DNA of 64,000 nt from CBDCFV01 sp965216425 (GCA_965216425.1 CBDCFV010000006.1:1054001-1118000), one strand, 5' to 3'; counted from the first letter of the stretch, positions 41,994-57,376 are shown. Translations and numbers: made by a program. The notes: generated by a model not told the origin, from the sequence alone.

Positions 41994-44660
41994 TCAGGCA
42001 ACAACCCCGCAACACCTCTTGTATTTCTTGCCGCTGCCGCAAGGACACTTGGTGTTCCGGCCGATCTTGTTTGCGCCGGCGCCAGTTGCCACGGCGTTAC
42101 GATTCCGCTGACTCACCGCCTGCATTGGGCTTACTTGCTCGCTGGGGGCTTTCTTTGACCTCTGACGCCCGTTGTCATTGAACGCCTCGGGCCCAAGTGA
42201 AGCGTGGATCAATGTATGGACGACGTCATACTGCATCCGACGCAGTAGTTCCTGGAACATTTTCTGGCCTTCGGTGCGGTAGGCGATAAGAGGGTCCCGC
42301 TGACCGTAGGCCTGAAGCCCTATGCCGGTACGCAGGTTTTCCATCGAGGTAAGGTGGTTGACCCAGTGAACGTCGATAGCCCTGAGGAGCAACAGGCGGC
42401 TAAGCATCCGCATATGCTCCTCTCCCAATTCCTGCTCACGCGCCTCGTAGACCGTTTCGGCGTAGTCCGTGACTATTTGGCGTATTTCATCCAAGCTGTG
42501 ATTGTAGACTGCGTCCTCAGTAGCCAACTCGGTAGGAAGTGGGCCGATCTGGCGCAGGTCGTTCAGGAAAGCTGATACGTTCCAATCGTCAGCGTGCCGG
42601 CTGGGAAGGTGGCTGCGCACCAGCTCTTCAAACTCGCTCCGGACCATGTCTACGACTTTGGATTTGAGGTCAACCTCGTCGAGAATTTCATGGCGCTGGG
42701 TGTAGATGGTACGGCGCTGCTGGTTCAGCACGTCGTCGAATTGCAGCAGATGTTTCCGGATGTCGAAGTGGGAGCTTTCGACCTTGACTTGGGCACCGCT
42801 GATAGACTTGGTAACCAGCTTGTTTTCTATAGGCGTGTCCTCTTCGAGGCCGGTCCAACTCATCATGTTCTTGATGCGTTCACCGCCGAATCGTTGCATC
42901 AACTCGTCTTCCAGCGACAGGTAGAACTGGGAACTGCCAGGGTCTCCTTGGCGCCCGGAGCGGCCCCGGAGCTGGTTGTCTATACGCCGGGCGTCGTGAT
43001 GCTCGGTGCCCAGCACATGCAGCCCGGCCAACTCGACTACCTTATCGTGCTCTTCCTGCCAACCGTCCCGGTCCGTGTCGCTGCCGCCGAGGATAATGTC
43101 GGTGCCGCGGCCAGCCATGTTGGTGGATACGGTGACTGCACCTATGCGGCCCGCTTGAGCCACTATGCTGGCTTCGTGTTCGTGATTCTTGGCGTTCAGC
43201 ACTTGATGGGAGATGCCACGCCGCTTGAGACGTTCACTGAGGCGTTCCGAAGCTTCAATGGAAGTGGTGCCAACGAGTATCGGGCGTCCTGTCTCATTGA
43301 TCTTGGCGATGGCATCGATGACGTTGCGCCACTTGGCTTCCGAGTTCTGGAACACCAAGTCAGGGGCTTCGTAACGCGCAAGGGGCAGATTGGTGGGGAT
43401 AACCATAACGTCCAAGCTATAGATTTTCAGAAATTCGTCCGCCTCGGTCTCGGCCGTGCCGGTCATCCCAGCCAGCTTGTTGTACAAGCGAAAGTAGTTT
43501 TGCAGGGTGATAGTGGCGTAGGTAATGCTTTCTCGCTGGATTTTCAGCCCTTCCTTGGCTTCCACCGCTTGGTGCAGACCGTCGGACCAGCGTCGCCCGA
43601 ACTGGAGGCGTCCGGTGAACTCGTCCACGATGACCACTTCACCGTCCCGGACCACGTACTCCTTGTCCCGTTTCTTCATCACATTGGCGGTCAGAGCGTT
43701 TTCGATGTAGTGAACCAAGTGGTAGTTTTCCGGCTCGTACAAGTTGCCGACCCTTGTCCACTGCTCCATTTTGCCAATGCCTTCCTGTGTTAACGAAATG
43801 GCGCGGGTGCGGTCGTCGATGGTGTAGTCTTCCTCTTCGGACAACCGGGGCACTAGTTTGGCAAAGTCATAGTAATGGCTGACCGGCTCTTCAGCGGGGC
43901 CGCTAATGATAAGAGGGGTCCTGGCTTCGTCGATAAGTATATTGTCCACTTCGTCGACGATGGCAAAGTTGAGTTCCCTTTGGACCCGGAATGACGGGTC
44001 CAAAGCCATGTTGTCCCGCAGGTAGTCAAACCCGAATTCATTATTGGTTCCGTAGGTGATGTCGGCCCCATAGGCGTCGGCCCGGCTGACGGGGCGCAGA
44101 AATTTCATACCGCTCTGAGAATCCTTGGACCCATTGGAGGAACTTTTGGCGTCTGTCATCTCAGGGTCGAATACATAGGCGCCGTCGTGCTGGAGGCAGG
44201 CAACGGACAGGCCAAGGGCACGATAGACGGGACCCATCCACACCGGGTCGCGGCGGGCCAAGTAGTCGTTTACCGTAATGACGTGCACTCCCCGTCCTGA
44301 CAGAGCGTTGAGGTAGACAGGTAGTGTGGCGACAAGAGTTTTTCCTTCGCCGGTCTTCATCTCTGCGATTTGTCCCCGGTGAAGGACTATGCCGCCAATG
44401 AGTTGAGAGTCGTAGTGCCGCTGCCCCAAGGTACGCCAAGCAGTTTCCCGGACGACGGCGAACGCTTCCGGGAGCAGGTCGTCGATGGTTTCCCGTCCGG
44501 CAAGCCTTCCCCTGAACTCGTCCGTCTTACTCCGTAGCTGAACATCGCTCAGTTTTTGGACCGAAGCTTCGAGGGCGTTTATTTTGTCGGAAATTGGGCG
44601 AATTTTCTTGACAGCTTTCTCGCCGTTGTCGCCCAAAATCTTAGTCAGCATGGAGACCAT
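41994..44660 (-). CDS. secA: Preprotein translocase ATPase SecA
   Basis: 888 residues. Walker A MKTGEGKT (about 101-108) opens the first motor domain; the preprotein cross-linking region, the second motor domain (GTTSIEASE, TNMAGRGTDI) and the scaffold follow. The C-terminal zinc site is CPCGSGKKYKRCCG. There is an extra stretch of about 35 residues around 165-195 (SSSNGSKDSQ) that is also seen in some Chloroflexota. It drives proteins through SecYEG. The gene follows the dihydroorotate dehydrogenase gene on the same strand with a 98-base gap. AAGGCGG precedes ATG 44660; a second ATG three codons later is possible. Confidence 0.95.
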   Translation of the reverse strand: MVSMLTKILGDNGEKAVKKIRPISDKINALEASVQKLSDVQLRSKTDEFRGRLAGRETIDDLLPEAFAVVRETAWRTLGQRHYDSQLIGGIVLHRGQIAEMKTGEGKTLVATLPVYLNALSGRGVHVITVNDYLARRDPVWMGPVYRALGLSVACLQHDGAYVFDPEMTDAKSSSNGSKDSQSGMKFLRPVSRADAYGADITYGTNNEFGFDYLRDNMALDPSFRVQRELNFAIVDEVDNILIDEARTPLIISGPAEEPVSHYYDFAKLVPRLSEEEDYTIDDRTRAISLTQEGIGKMEQWTRVGNLYEPENYHLVHYIENALTANVMKKRDKEYVVRDGEVVIVDEFTGRLQFGRRWSDGLHQAVEAKEGLKIQRESITYATITLQNYFRLYNKLAGMTGTAETEADEFLKIYSLDVMVIPTNLPLARYEAPDLVFQNSEAKWRNVIDAIAKINETGRPILVGTTSIEASERLSERLKRRGISHQVLNAKNHEHEASIVAQAGRIGAVTVSTNMAGRGTDIILGGSDTDRDGWQEEHDKVVELAGLHVLGTEHHDARRIDNQLRGRSGRQGDPGSSQFYLSLEDELMQRFGGERIKNMMSWTGLEEDTPIENKLVTKSISGAQVKVESSHFDIRKHLLQFDDVLNQQRRTIYTQRHEILDEVDLKSKVVDMVRSEFEELVRSHLPSRHADDWNVSAFLNDLRQIGPLPTELATEDAVYNHSLDEIRQIVTDYAETVYEAREQELGEEHMRMLSRLLLLRAIDVHWVNHLTSMENLRTGIGLQAYGQRDPLIAYRTEGQKMFQELLRRMQYDVVHTLIHASLGPEAFNDNGRQRSKKAPSEQVSPMQAVSQRNRNAVATGAGANKIGRNTKCPCGSGKKYKRCCGVVA

Positions 44661-44758
44661 ATCGATACCGCCTTGATGGTAGTATCCCTGCCCTGAGTCA
44701 CGCTGCCGCGATGGCCCGAGAGCAATAGGGATAACGTAATGTCGATTCTCTCTATATT

Positions 44759-45748
44759 TTAACCAAAGGTGCGTTGCGTTTCATCAGGTAACTCTCGCTG
44801 GAATGCGCCTACCAAGTCGCCAATATCGTTAACGCCCTCTTCTCCCATATAGGCTTGCAGTTGGTCCAGGACACGAAGCGGAGTCTGAAACTCCACCAAG
44901 TTAGCGCTTCCGATTTGTACCGCGGTGGCGCCAGCCAGGAAGTATTCCAAAGCGTGCTCGGCTGTGAAGATGCCACCCACTCCGATGATTGGGACATCAA
45001 CAGCTTGAGCAGCGCGATAGACAAGGGCAACATTAACCGGGCGCAGGGCGTGACCCGAAAGACCGCCGGTGATTGCGCCCAGTACAGGGGTGCGGGAAGC
45101 TACGTCGATGTGCAACGCCGGCATGGTGTTTCCGATGGTGATGGCGTCGACTCCAGCTTTGGCCGCGGCACACGCCACCTTGGCGATGTCAGGCACGTTG
45201 GGCGCGAGTTTAGCCAGCACCGGAAGGTCGGTATTGTCTTTGACAGCCGTGACTGCTTCCGCTGTGAGCGCGGGGCTGTGCGCGAACAGGGAGCCGTTCT
45301 TTACATTAGGACAACTAAGGTTAAGCTCCAAGGCCTGAAACCCATCTAGGCCCCGAGTCATGGCGGTCATTTGCGAGAACTGGTCGACGCTATCCGCCGC
45401 CAGGCTGAAGATGACCGTAGTGTCCAAGTCGACCCATTCCGGCGCGAGGTCGTTCAGGGCCGTTTCGATGCCAGGATTAGCCAACCCGATGGAATTAAGA
45501 AAAATGGGATCTCCATTGGCGAAGGCGCGACGGTACGATGGAGGATGCCAGCGTGGCTCGGGATTACCCAACCTAGGATATCGGGTGACAGTCTTGGGGA
45601 CCACCGCCCCCAATCGGTCCAACGGCACGTCGGGCGGAATGCCCTGGCCGTACCCGTCGAACCCAAAGGTCCCGGAAGCGATCATAACCGGGTTCGTCAA
45701 CTTCAAGTGGCGGGGGTTGTTGGGAGCCAAATCTACCGCTAACTCCAC
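44759..45748 (-). CDS. pyrD: Dihydroorotate dehydrogenase, class 1B-like
   Basis: 329 residues with the class 1 pattern: NPVMIASGTFGFDGYG, LNSIGLANPG, LELNLSCPNVK with the catalytic Cys, a TIGNTMPALHID stretch and GVGGI with the flavin phosphate site. Class 1B enzymes pass electrons to NAD through PyrK, which is not seen here. GTG 45748 is supported by GGAGGGGG 5-6 bases upstream; TTG 45790 would overlap less logically. It lies 58 bases after rpoC on the same strand. It oxidises dihydroorotate in pyrimidine synthesis. Confidence 0.88.
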   Translation of the reverse strand: MELAVDLAPNNPRHLKLTNPVMIASGTFGFDGYGQGIPPDVPLDRLGAVVPKTVTRYPRLGNPEPRWHPPSYRRAFANGDPIFLNSIGLANPGIETALNDLAPEWVDLDTTVIFSLAADSVDQFSQMTAMTRGLDGFQALELNLSCPNVKNGSLFAHSPALTAEAVTAVKDNTDLPVLAKLAPNVPDIAKVACAAAKAGVDAITIGNTMPALHIDVASRTPVLGAITGGLSGHALRPVNVALVYRAAQAVDVPIIGVGGIFTAEHALEYFLAGATAVQIGSANLVEFQTPLRVLDQLQAYMGEEGVNDIGDLVGAFQRELPDETQRTFG

Positions 45749-45806
45749 ATTAACCCCCTCCACAACAGAACTGAAAGCCGACGCTTCCAATAAACCCGGT
45801 TAGCCG

Positions 45807-50092
<4,286 letters not shown>

Positions 50093-50093
<1 letters not shown>

Positions 50094-53000
50094 TAATCGG
50101 CCTCCAGAGGCTGATAAAGCTCGGTGTCGTCAGAGATTCCATGGAGTAGCGGGGGGCGGGTGTCTTCGTTCAACAACTCCACCGCAAGCCCCAAGCTTTG
50201 GAGTTCCTTCAAAAGCACATTAAAAGACTCGGGAACTCCCGGCTGCCCGATCGGCTCTCCCTTGACTATGGCCTCGTAAGTCTTGACCCTCCCCGCCACG
50301 TCATCGGATTTTACAGTGAGAACCTCTTGCAGGTTGTATGCCGCGCTGTATGCTTCGAGGGCCCATACCTCCATTTCGCCAAACCGTTGCCCGCCAAACT
50401 GGGCTTTGCCGCCCAACGGCTGCTGGGTGATCATGGAGTAAGGCCCAGTTGACCGGGCGTGAATCTTGTCTTCAACCAAGTGAATGAGTTTAAGGATGTA
50501 GATGTTGCCTACGGTCACGAACTGATCGAAGGGTTCTCCGGTCCGTCCGTCGAACAACTCAAACTTTCCGAATGTAGGAGGCGCCTTCCGGTGGTCCCGG
50601 TGTACCTGCAAAGCCTCCCGTTGCATCTCGTCGAAGCTCAGACCGTCCGGGTCAATGCCTGCTTCCTGTTTCAGCCAAAGGCGGAGACACGCCTCTTTGG
50701 CCTCGCCTATAACCTGTTGATCGAATAGCCGCTTGCCGTCGTAACCCTTTCCGTCCAGCCAGGACTCGACCCTTCCTTGATCTATCACCGGACCGGAATC
50801 GGAGGAAACGGTATCGATGGCGTCGGCTTGCTGCACAAACCAGACCCGGGCCAAGGCATCCTCTATTGCGTCGTCCCGCGCCCCGTCGAACACCGGGGTA
50901 CTGGCCCTGAAGTTAAGCATCCTGGCGGCCCACCCCAAGTGAGTCTCCAGCACCTGCCCCAAGTTCATCCGAGACGGCACACCGATGGGGTTCAAGATGA
51001 TGTCCATTGGAGTACCGTCGGCCAAGAAAGGCATATCCTCTTCGGGCAGTATGCGGGATACCACGCCCTTATTGCCGTGACGGCCGGCCATTTTATCGCC
51101 TACGGAAATTTTCCGCGTCTGGGCAATCCAAACGCGCACGGCCTCGTTTACACCGGGAGACAAATCGTCCCTGTTGCTTCGATTCAGTACTTTAACCTCG
51201 ATAACCTTGCCCCGCTCGCCGTGGGGGACGCGAAGCGAAGTATCCTTGACGTCCCGGGACTTTTCGCCGAAGATGGCGCGCAACAGTTTTTCTTCGGCGG
51301 TCAGTTCCGTTTCCCCTTTGGGGGTTACCTTGCCGACCAGGATATCTCCGGGGCCTACCTCCGCCCCAATGCGGATGATCCCCCGTTCGTCCAAGTCCCG
51401 GAGGCTGGTCTCGCCGACATTCGGGATATCCCTGGTGATCTCTTCCGGCCCCAGCTTGGTCTCGCGAGCTTCCATCTCGTGCTTTTCTATGTGGGTGGAA
51501 GTGAAGTAGTCCTCTTTGACCAACCGTTCACTGATAATGATGGCGTCCTCGTAGTTGTAGCCCTCCCAAGACATGAACGCGACCAGCACGTTTTGACCCA
51601 AGGCAAGCTCACCGTCCTCGGTCGAGGAACTGTCGGCCAGGATGTCGCCTTTGACCACCACGTCTCCAGCGGCCACAATAGGGCGTTGGTCAAAGCACGT
51701 GCCTTGGTTGGTGCGGGCGAACTTGATCAGCGGATGGACAATATCGTTGCCTTCCACATCGCTCACAACGATCTCGCGGCCAGTTACGGACGTAACCACG
51801 CCGTTGACTTTAGCCATGACCACCTGGCCACTGTCACGGGCCACCCGTTTCTCAATGCCGGTACCGATAATCGGCGCTTGAGGCCGGAGCAAGGGCACGG
51901 CCTGGCGTTGCATGTTAGATCCCATCAAGGCCCGGTTGGCGTCGTCGTGCTCTAGGAAGGGGATCAATCCTGCCGAAACGCTCATAATTTGCATAGGCGA
52001 AACGTCCATCAGGTCCACGGTATCGGACGCTTCCTGCATGTAAGCCTCACCCACGCGTAATTCCACTCGGTCGCCCACGAACTGGTTGAGGCTATCCAAG
52101 GCCGAATTGGCTTGGGCGATTCTGAACCTTTCTTCCTGGTCTGCGGATAGGTAAATTATGTCCTTGCTGGCGACGAATGGCCGGACCTGAATCATCGTGC
52201 CTTCCGGCAACTGGCTCAGGGCGACGATCCGGTTGGCGCCTACAGCTCGGCCCTTGTTGACAATGACTTTGCCCGAAGGGTCGGTAACCGTTTCGGTTAC
52301 GGTCCGTCCCTTCAGGTCGGGCGAAGTGCACGGCAGTGACTTGTACACCCTGCGGTAGGGGGACTCGATGAACCCAAATTCGTTAATCCGCGCGTAAGAG
52401 GCCAAGGAACTCAACAACCCGATGTTGGGCCCTTCAGGCGTTTCGATGGGACAGATACGCCCATAGTGGGAGAAGTGCACGTCCCGTACGTCGAACCCAG
52501 CTCTCTCCCTTGAAAGGCCTCCGGGTCCCAAGGCCGATAGGCGACGCTTGTGGGTTAACTCAGCCAGAGGGTTGGTTTGGTCCATGAACTGGGAAAGCTG
52601 GGAGCCGCCAAAGAACTCCCGTACCGCGGCCACCACCGGGCGTATGTTCACCAACCCTTGAGGGGCAGCCGTTTCCGGGTCGACAAGCGTCATCTTTTCC
52701 TTGACCATCCGCTCCATGCGCAAGAGGCCGACTCTCACTTGGTTCTGGACCAATTCACCTACCGCCCTGACCCGACGGTTGCCCAGATGGTCGATGTCGT
52801 CCGGGCGGCCATCGCCTTGGTTGACACGGATCATCGTGCGTATTACTGCCACCACGTCATCGACGGCCAGAGTCATCAAGCCCGCGTTTTCCGTTTGGTT
52901 AAGCCTTTGGTTCAACTTGTGCCGGCCCACCCGACCCAAATCGTAACGGCGGGGCGCGAAGAAAAGGTTTCGTATCAGGTTGCGGGAGTTTTCCAGACTG

Positions 53001-53881
53001 GGCGGCTCACCAGGCCGCAGCCGCCGGTAGAACTCTATTTGAGCGTTGGCGACGCGTTTTGCCAAGGGCGAGTTGAACTCCACCTTCTCGACCCCTTCTT
53101 CTTCAGGGTACAGCCAGTCCCAGAGACCTCTAAGGTCGTCATCCTTAAAGTTCATGTCTTTGGTCTCGGCCACGGGATCACGGTCCAGAGTGGAGCGAAT
53201 GTACTGGTGGATCTCGTCGGTATCTACATCGGCGAACAGGTCCAGGATTTCCTCGTCCGACGCTATACCCAGGGCGCGAAGGAAGGTAGTGGCAGAGACC
53301 TTGCGCTTACGGTCAACCTTGACAGAGAGGACATCCTTGGCGCTGGTCTCGAACTCCAGCCACGCACCCCTGGAAGGGATCAACTTGGCAAAACAAAGGT
53401 TCCTGTTGCTCGCAGCATTACGTTCATAAACGAAATAAATGCCTGGTGACCGCACCAATTGGCTTACCACCACGCGTTCCGCACCGTTTATGATGAAGGT
53501 GCCGTTATCGCTCATCATGGGGATGTCCCCCATGAAAATCTCTTGCTCCTTTATCTCCCCGGTGTCTTTCATGACCAGCCGGGTCTTTACGTACAATGGC
53601 TGAGAAAAGGTGATCTCCCGCTCTTTGCATTCCTGCGGCGAGTACTTGGGATCGCGGAAATAGTGGTCTTGAAAATGCAGTTCGTACTTTTTCGTGGTGT
53701 AGTCTGCAATTGGCGAGATTTCCTTGTACACTTCCTGCAAGCCGGTGGTTTTCAACCAGTCATACGATTGAAGCTGGCTCTGTATCAGGTTAGGCACATC
53801 GAGGACCTGCTCGATCCGGGAGTAGGTCTTCAACTCGGGAAGCGACGTGGCATGGCCATTCTGCGAAGCAGAAAATCCCAT
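50093..53881 (-). CDS. rpoB: RNA polymerase beta subunit
   Basis: 1262 residues, full RpoB length and motifs: the fork and rifampicin region FGGSQLSQFMDQTNPLAELTHKRRLSALGPGG, the ETPEGPNIGL segment, the SWEGYNYEDAIIISE stretch and the late GGKAQFGGQRFGEMEVWALEAYSAA. It forms one jaw of RNA polymerase and binds the DNA-RNA hybrid. AAAGGAG precedes ATG 53881. No rplJ or rplL is upstream; instead a non-coding region and a divergent MFS gene follow, so the rpoB-rpoC unit here starts with its own promoter. Confidence 0.97.
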
Positions 53882-54335
53882 TCCTTTTCTCCTTTGGGTG
53901 ATTGGATGCGTGCGCCCATACGACCAGAATCAGGGCGCAAAAAGGGGCCAGAGACTGAGGATAGTTGAAAAGATGACCGAAGACGCTAATTGAGGCATAC
54001 GTCAGTAAACCTTAATTATACACACGCGAAAACACTTGTCAAGCACAAATCCACGCAAATTGCAAGTGACAAAAAGCGGTTGGCCGGTTTCAACCATCAG
54101 GCGCATATCAGGCGCATATTAATTAGGGAAGTTCCAAAAGCCCCTAACCTCCGAAAATCCCTAACCAAGGAAAGACTTGGAGAACCCGCCATCGGAGTAG
54201 TCGGCGGCGATGCGGCTGCCCAGCCCCTTGACAGACAAATCGCATAGCATCAGGATTGGCTGTACTTTCCTGATCAGGTAGTTTGTTGCAAGTCCTCTTT
54301 GAATTCAAACCGCTGCAGCCTTGGGCGACGGTGGC
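53882..54335. other. Non-coding region between rpoB and the MFS gene
   Basis: It holds the rpoB promoter and leader (about 125 bases), an 11-bp tandem repeat ATCAGGCGCAT twice (54096-54117) and a consensus-like TTGACA at 54228-54233 without a convincing -10 box. No tRNA, small RNA or supported reading frame was seen; the longest frame (53990-54247) has no SD and no recognisable domain. Confidence 0.6.
54015..54042 (-). promoter_or_regulatory. Promoter of rpoB-rpoC
   Basis: On the minus strand TTGACA (54042-54037) and TATAAT (54020-54015) are both perfect sigma-70 boxes with a 16-bp spacer. The transcript would start near 54007 and give a leader of about 125 bases before ATG 53881. Confidence 0.8.
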
Positions 54336-55709
54336 ATGACCTCCACCGGCTTGGCTATCCTGGCCTCCGGCTTCATTCTTATTGCTCTAGCAGTAGTACC
54401 CGAACTTGCCCGTCGAAGGGTGCATTACGCTTGGGCTATCGTGATTTTGGCCTCCGCAATGCGGCTGAGCAGTTCGGCGGTACGCACCTCCTTCACCATT
54501 CTGGTGCCCAGGCTTGTGGAGGCTTTCGGCTGGAGTTACGGCGCCATCGGGGTTGCTCTCGCTCTTCAATGGGTTTTCTCCGGGTTGTTCGGCCCGGCCG
54601 CGGGCTGGCTGGGAGACCGCTACGGAGTCCGACGCACCCTGGCGTTGGGCGGAGTTTTGTTTATCCTGTTCATGGTCCTCACTGGGCGCATGACCCACTT
54701 GTGGGAATTGTACCTGTGGTATGGCGTATTGCTCAGCGCGTCGTTGGCCATTTTCCAAGTACCGCTCATGGCGGCGGTGAGCATGTGGTTCCAACGGCAT
54801 TTGGGCGTCGGGATGGGGTTGTTGCAAGCGTCCCAAGGTTTGGGCCCCATCGTGTTTGTTCCCATGGTATTGTTCATTATCGCCCAATTCGGCCACGGTG
54901 TTGAGGGTATCCGGGCGGCGTTCTGGGTGACGGGAGTAGGTGGCGGCTTAATCTTATTATTGTTGATCCGGCCTTTCCACAGCGAACCGGCGGCCATTGG
55001 CCTGCGGCCATTGGGAGCTTCCGGAGACGAGCCAATACGACGCACTCAGCAAGGGCCGGTGGCCAAGCTGAGGACCGATACGTTCCTGCGACAAGCCAAG
55101 AAGACCAGCGCCTTCTGGAACCTCATCGGAATTCATTTTTGGGGATGCGCCGGACACGCCATAATCATGGTGTTCCTGGTCGCCATCGCCGAAGACCGGG
55201 GACTGGATAGAGGCCCCGCAGCCGCTGCTTTCGTCATCATGTCGGTGTTCAGTACCACCAGCAGGTTTGCCGTACCCGTCATCGCCGATTACATGGGCAG
55301 CAAAGGAGCGATGGGGGTCTGTTTTTTCCTGCAATCCGCTCCGATAGTCATCCTCTTCTTTGCCCACGACCCGTGGATGTTTTATTTGTTCAGCGTCCTT
55401 TTCGGCATAGGATTCGGCGGGGAGATGAGCGCCTTTCCGATTATTAACCGCCAATATTATGGGAACGCTCCCATCGGCACCGCATATGGGTGGCAGATGA
55501 TGGGAGCCGGTACGGGCATGGCAGTAGGCGCCCTGGTTGGAGGGTGGCTGAGAAACTGGACAGGCGACTTCGACGCGACCATTTTGCTATCCCTGTTTTT
55601 GAGCACAACGGGGGTCGTATCGATTCTGGTGCTGCCAACTACCTCCAGGCACTTGATGCCTCACTGGGAACAGGGGTTACCGCAGGAAGCCAGGGCCGCA
55701 ACAGGCTAA
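54336..55709 (+). CDS. MFS transporter
   Basis: 457 residues, about 12 membrane helices plus a short extra N-terminal helix (LAILASGFILIALAVVPELA). The motif A region between helices 2 and 3 is GWLGDRYGVRRT. The second half begins at about residue 245 after a basic cytoplasmic loop. The family moves small solutes with ion gradients; monocarboxylate transporter-like members are the closest by pattern. ATG 54336 and TTG 54321 are both weak in SD; 54336 is chosen as the first ATG. The dihydropyrimidinase-like gene follows on the same strand after 129 bases, so it may supply its substrate. Confidence 0.85.
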   Translation: MTSTGLAILASGFILIALAVVPELARRRVHYAWAIVILASAMRLSSSAVRTSFTILVPRLVEAFGWSYGAIGVALALQWVFSGLFGPAAGWLGDRYGVRRTLALGGVLFILFMVLTGRMTHLWELYLWYGVLLSASLAIFQVPLMAAVSMWFQRHLGVGMGLLQASQGLGPIVFVPMVLFIIAQFGHGVEGIRAAFWVTGVGGGLILLLLIRPFHSEPAAIGLRPLGASGDEPIRRTQQGPVAKLRTDTFLRQAKKTSAFWNLIGIHFWGCAGHAIIMVFLVAIAEDRGLDRGPAAAAFVIMSVFSTTSRFAVPVIADYMGSKGAMGVCFFLQSAPIVILFFAHDPWMFYLFSVLFGIGFGGEMSAFPIINRQYYGNAPIGTAYGWQMMGAGTGMAVGALVGGWLRNWTGDFDATILLSLFLSTTGVVSILVLPTTSRHLMPHWEQGLPQEARAATG

Positions 55710-55838
55710 CAGAAGTAGCTGGGGAGTATCATATCCGTACGCGGGTTTGCGTGTGAGATTACGATTCAGTGCGGCACTTTCTACTATCTGCTAAACTCTA
55801 GCATCACTGAATTGACGTTGATTGCAGGAGGACCGGCG

Positions 55839-57260
55839 ATGCTGGACTTAATAATCAGAGGCGGACAAGTGATAACTCCTTGGGGAGTTGGAGACTGGGA
55901 CGTCGCCATCCAAGGAGAGAGAATTGTAGCCGTTGCGGCGCCGGGAGCTATCACCGACGATGTGGGGCGTATCATCGACGCCACCGGGAAGATCGTTGCT
56001 CCGGGCGGCATAGAGCCCCATGCTCACATTGCGGCCCCAATCATGGGCCAAGGGAACCTTACCACTGCTCCGCCGGAGCAGGTAACCAGGGCCGCGCTCT
56101 TTGGCGGCACTACTACTTTGCTGGATTTCGCCATCCAATATCCCGGTATAGACCTCAACCAAGCGGTCCAGGAACGCACGGATGTGTGGTCAGGCAACTC
56201 CTATGCCGATTATGCCCATCACTTGATGATGCTTGGAGAGATTCCCGCCAACGTTCTCGGACAACTACCGGAGTTCGTGCAGGACGGGTTCTCTACCGTC
56301 AAAATTTTCACGACCAACATCCGGCCTCCCGCCATGTCCGGCGAGCCGCGAATGGTTGGCACGGGACATTTGCATGACCTCATGGAGCAAATTCAAAGGC
56401 TGGGGGCCATGCTGCTGGTCCACTCGGAAGACGACGACATGGTGCAGCACATGTACCGCAAGCTGACCGAAGAGGAGCGGACCGAGTGGTGGAACATGCC
56501 CTTGGTGCACAGCAACGAGTCTGAAGATGTTTCGTTCCGGCGGGTATTGCGAGTGGCGGAGTGGACAGGATCGCCGGTGTACTTCGTTCACGTAAGCGCC
56601 CGGCAGGGGGTGAACGCCATTGGGGAGGCCCGTTCCAAAGGTATGCCGGTCTATGGGGAAACGTTGCACAACTACTGTTGCTTCAACCAGGACAATTACC
56701 GCGAAGAGAACGGTATGAAGTACCATACCTACCCGTCGTTGAAGTCGGAGGAAGACCGGCAGGCTTTGTGGAACGGCCTAATCCAAGGAGGCTTGCACAC
56801 AATGGCCACCGACGAATACTGCACCTCCTGGGACATAAAGATTTCAGGCCGTACGATCTCAGACGTCACCGGAGGGCATAACGGCGCAGAGACCAGGGTA
56901 GGCATCACCTATAGCGAAGGCGTCTCTAAGCAGGGGATGTCATTGCAACAGTTCGCAGATATTACGTCCACCAACGCAGCCAAAATCATGGGCTTGTATC
57001 CCCGCAAAGGCATCATCGCCCCGGGCAGCGATGCTGACATAGTGTTGATAGATCCTTCTATAAAGAGGAAGCTGACGAGCAACGACTTCCACATCACCGA
57101 CTACAGCATTTGGGACGGTTTCGACATTGAAGGCTGGCCCGTAATGACCATCATCAGGGGCGCCGTGGCAGTGGAAGACGGCGAGCTCAAAGTCGGCTTG
57201 GGCACCGGACGGTTTGTTCAGCGGAAAGTGGACTCACAAGTGGCCAACCGCCCGATGTAA
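55839..57260 (+). CDS. Dihydropyrimidinase/hydantoinase-like amidohydrolase
   Basis: 473 residues of the amidohydrolase superfamily, cyclic-amide branch. HAH at His61 and His63 starts the metal site, followed by VHSED with His195, VYFVHVS with His251 and TDEY with Asp325. The position of the carbamylated Lys, FMAYK in true dihydropyrimidinases, is replaced here: the segment reads FSTVKIFTTN (151-160), and the expected residue is Ile or Asn. A Lys five positions earlier is conserved in both. CAGGAGGA lies 6 bases before ATG 55839. It follows the MFS gene and ends at a bidirectional terminator. It may open hydantoins, dihydropyrimidines or other cyclic ureides. Confidence 0.8.
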   Translation: MLDLIIRGGQVITPWGVGDWDVAIQGERIVAVAAPGAITDDVGRIIDATGKIVAPGGIEPHAHIAAPIMGQGNLTTAPPEQVTRAALFGGTTTLLDFAIQYPGIDLNQAVQERTDVWSGNSYADYAHHLMMLGEIPANVLGQLPEFVQDGFSTVKIFTTNIRPPAMSGEPRMVGTGHLHDLMEQIQRLGAMLLVHSEDDDMVQHMYRKLTEEERTEWWNMPLVHSNESEDVSFRRVLRVAEWTGSPVYFVHVSARQGVNAIGEARSKGMPVYGETLHNYCCFNQDNYREENGMKYHTYPSLKSEEDRQALWNGLIQGGLHTMATDEYCTSWDIKISGRTISDVTGGHNGAETRVGITYSEGVSKQGMSLQQFADITSTNAAKIMGLYPRKGIIAPGSDADIVLIDPSIKRKLTSNDFHITDYSIWDGFDIEGWPVMTIIRGAVAVEDGELKVGLGTGRFVQRKVDSQVANRPM

Positions 57261-57338
57261 TACCGAGAGGCGGGTGACATTTTAGGATAAAAGATCCATC
57301 CCAACGGCCTCGGACCAACGGCTTCGGAATAGAATTAA

Positions 57339-57367
57339 AGCCCCGTTAGATGCTAACGGGGCTCTTT
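57339..57367. terminator. Bidirectional terminator
   Basis: AGCCCCGTTAG and CTAACGGGGCT form a perfect 11-bp stem with a 3-base ATG loop (57339-57363), with CTTTAT on one side and TTAATTCT on the other strand. It lies between the convergent hydantoinase-like and aminotransferase genes. Confidence 0.85.
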
Positions 57368-57376
57368 ATCGAGGAA

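Noticed and set aside
42594..43793. 399-codon plus-strand frame inside secA
   Set aside because: Antisense shadow of secA; the secA frame has all motifs.
50777..51955. 392-codon plus-strand frame inside rpoB
   Set aside because: Antisense to a highly conserved gene; no SD or domain.
53990..54247. 85-codon frame upstream of the rpoB promoter
   Set aside because: No SD, no domain, and it crosses the promoter region and tandem repeats.
54228..54256. TTGACA as the promoter of the MFS gene
   Set aside because: The -35 is perfect but the best -10 at 17 bp (CAGGAT) matches only 3 of 6, so the call is not safe.
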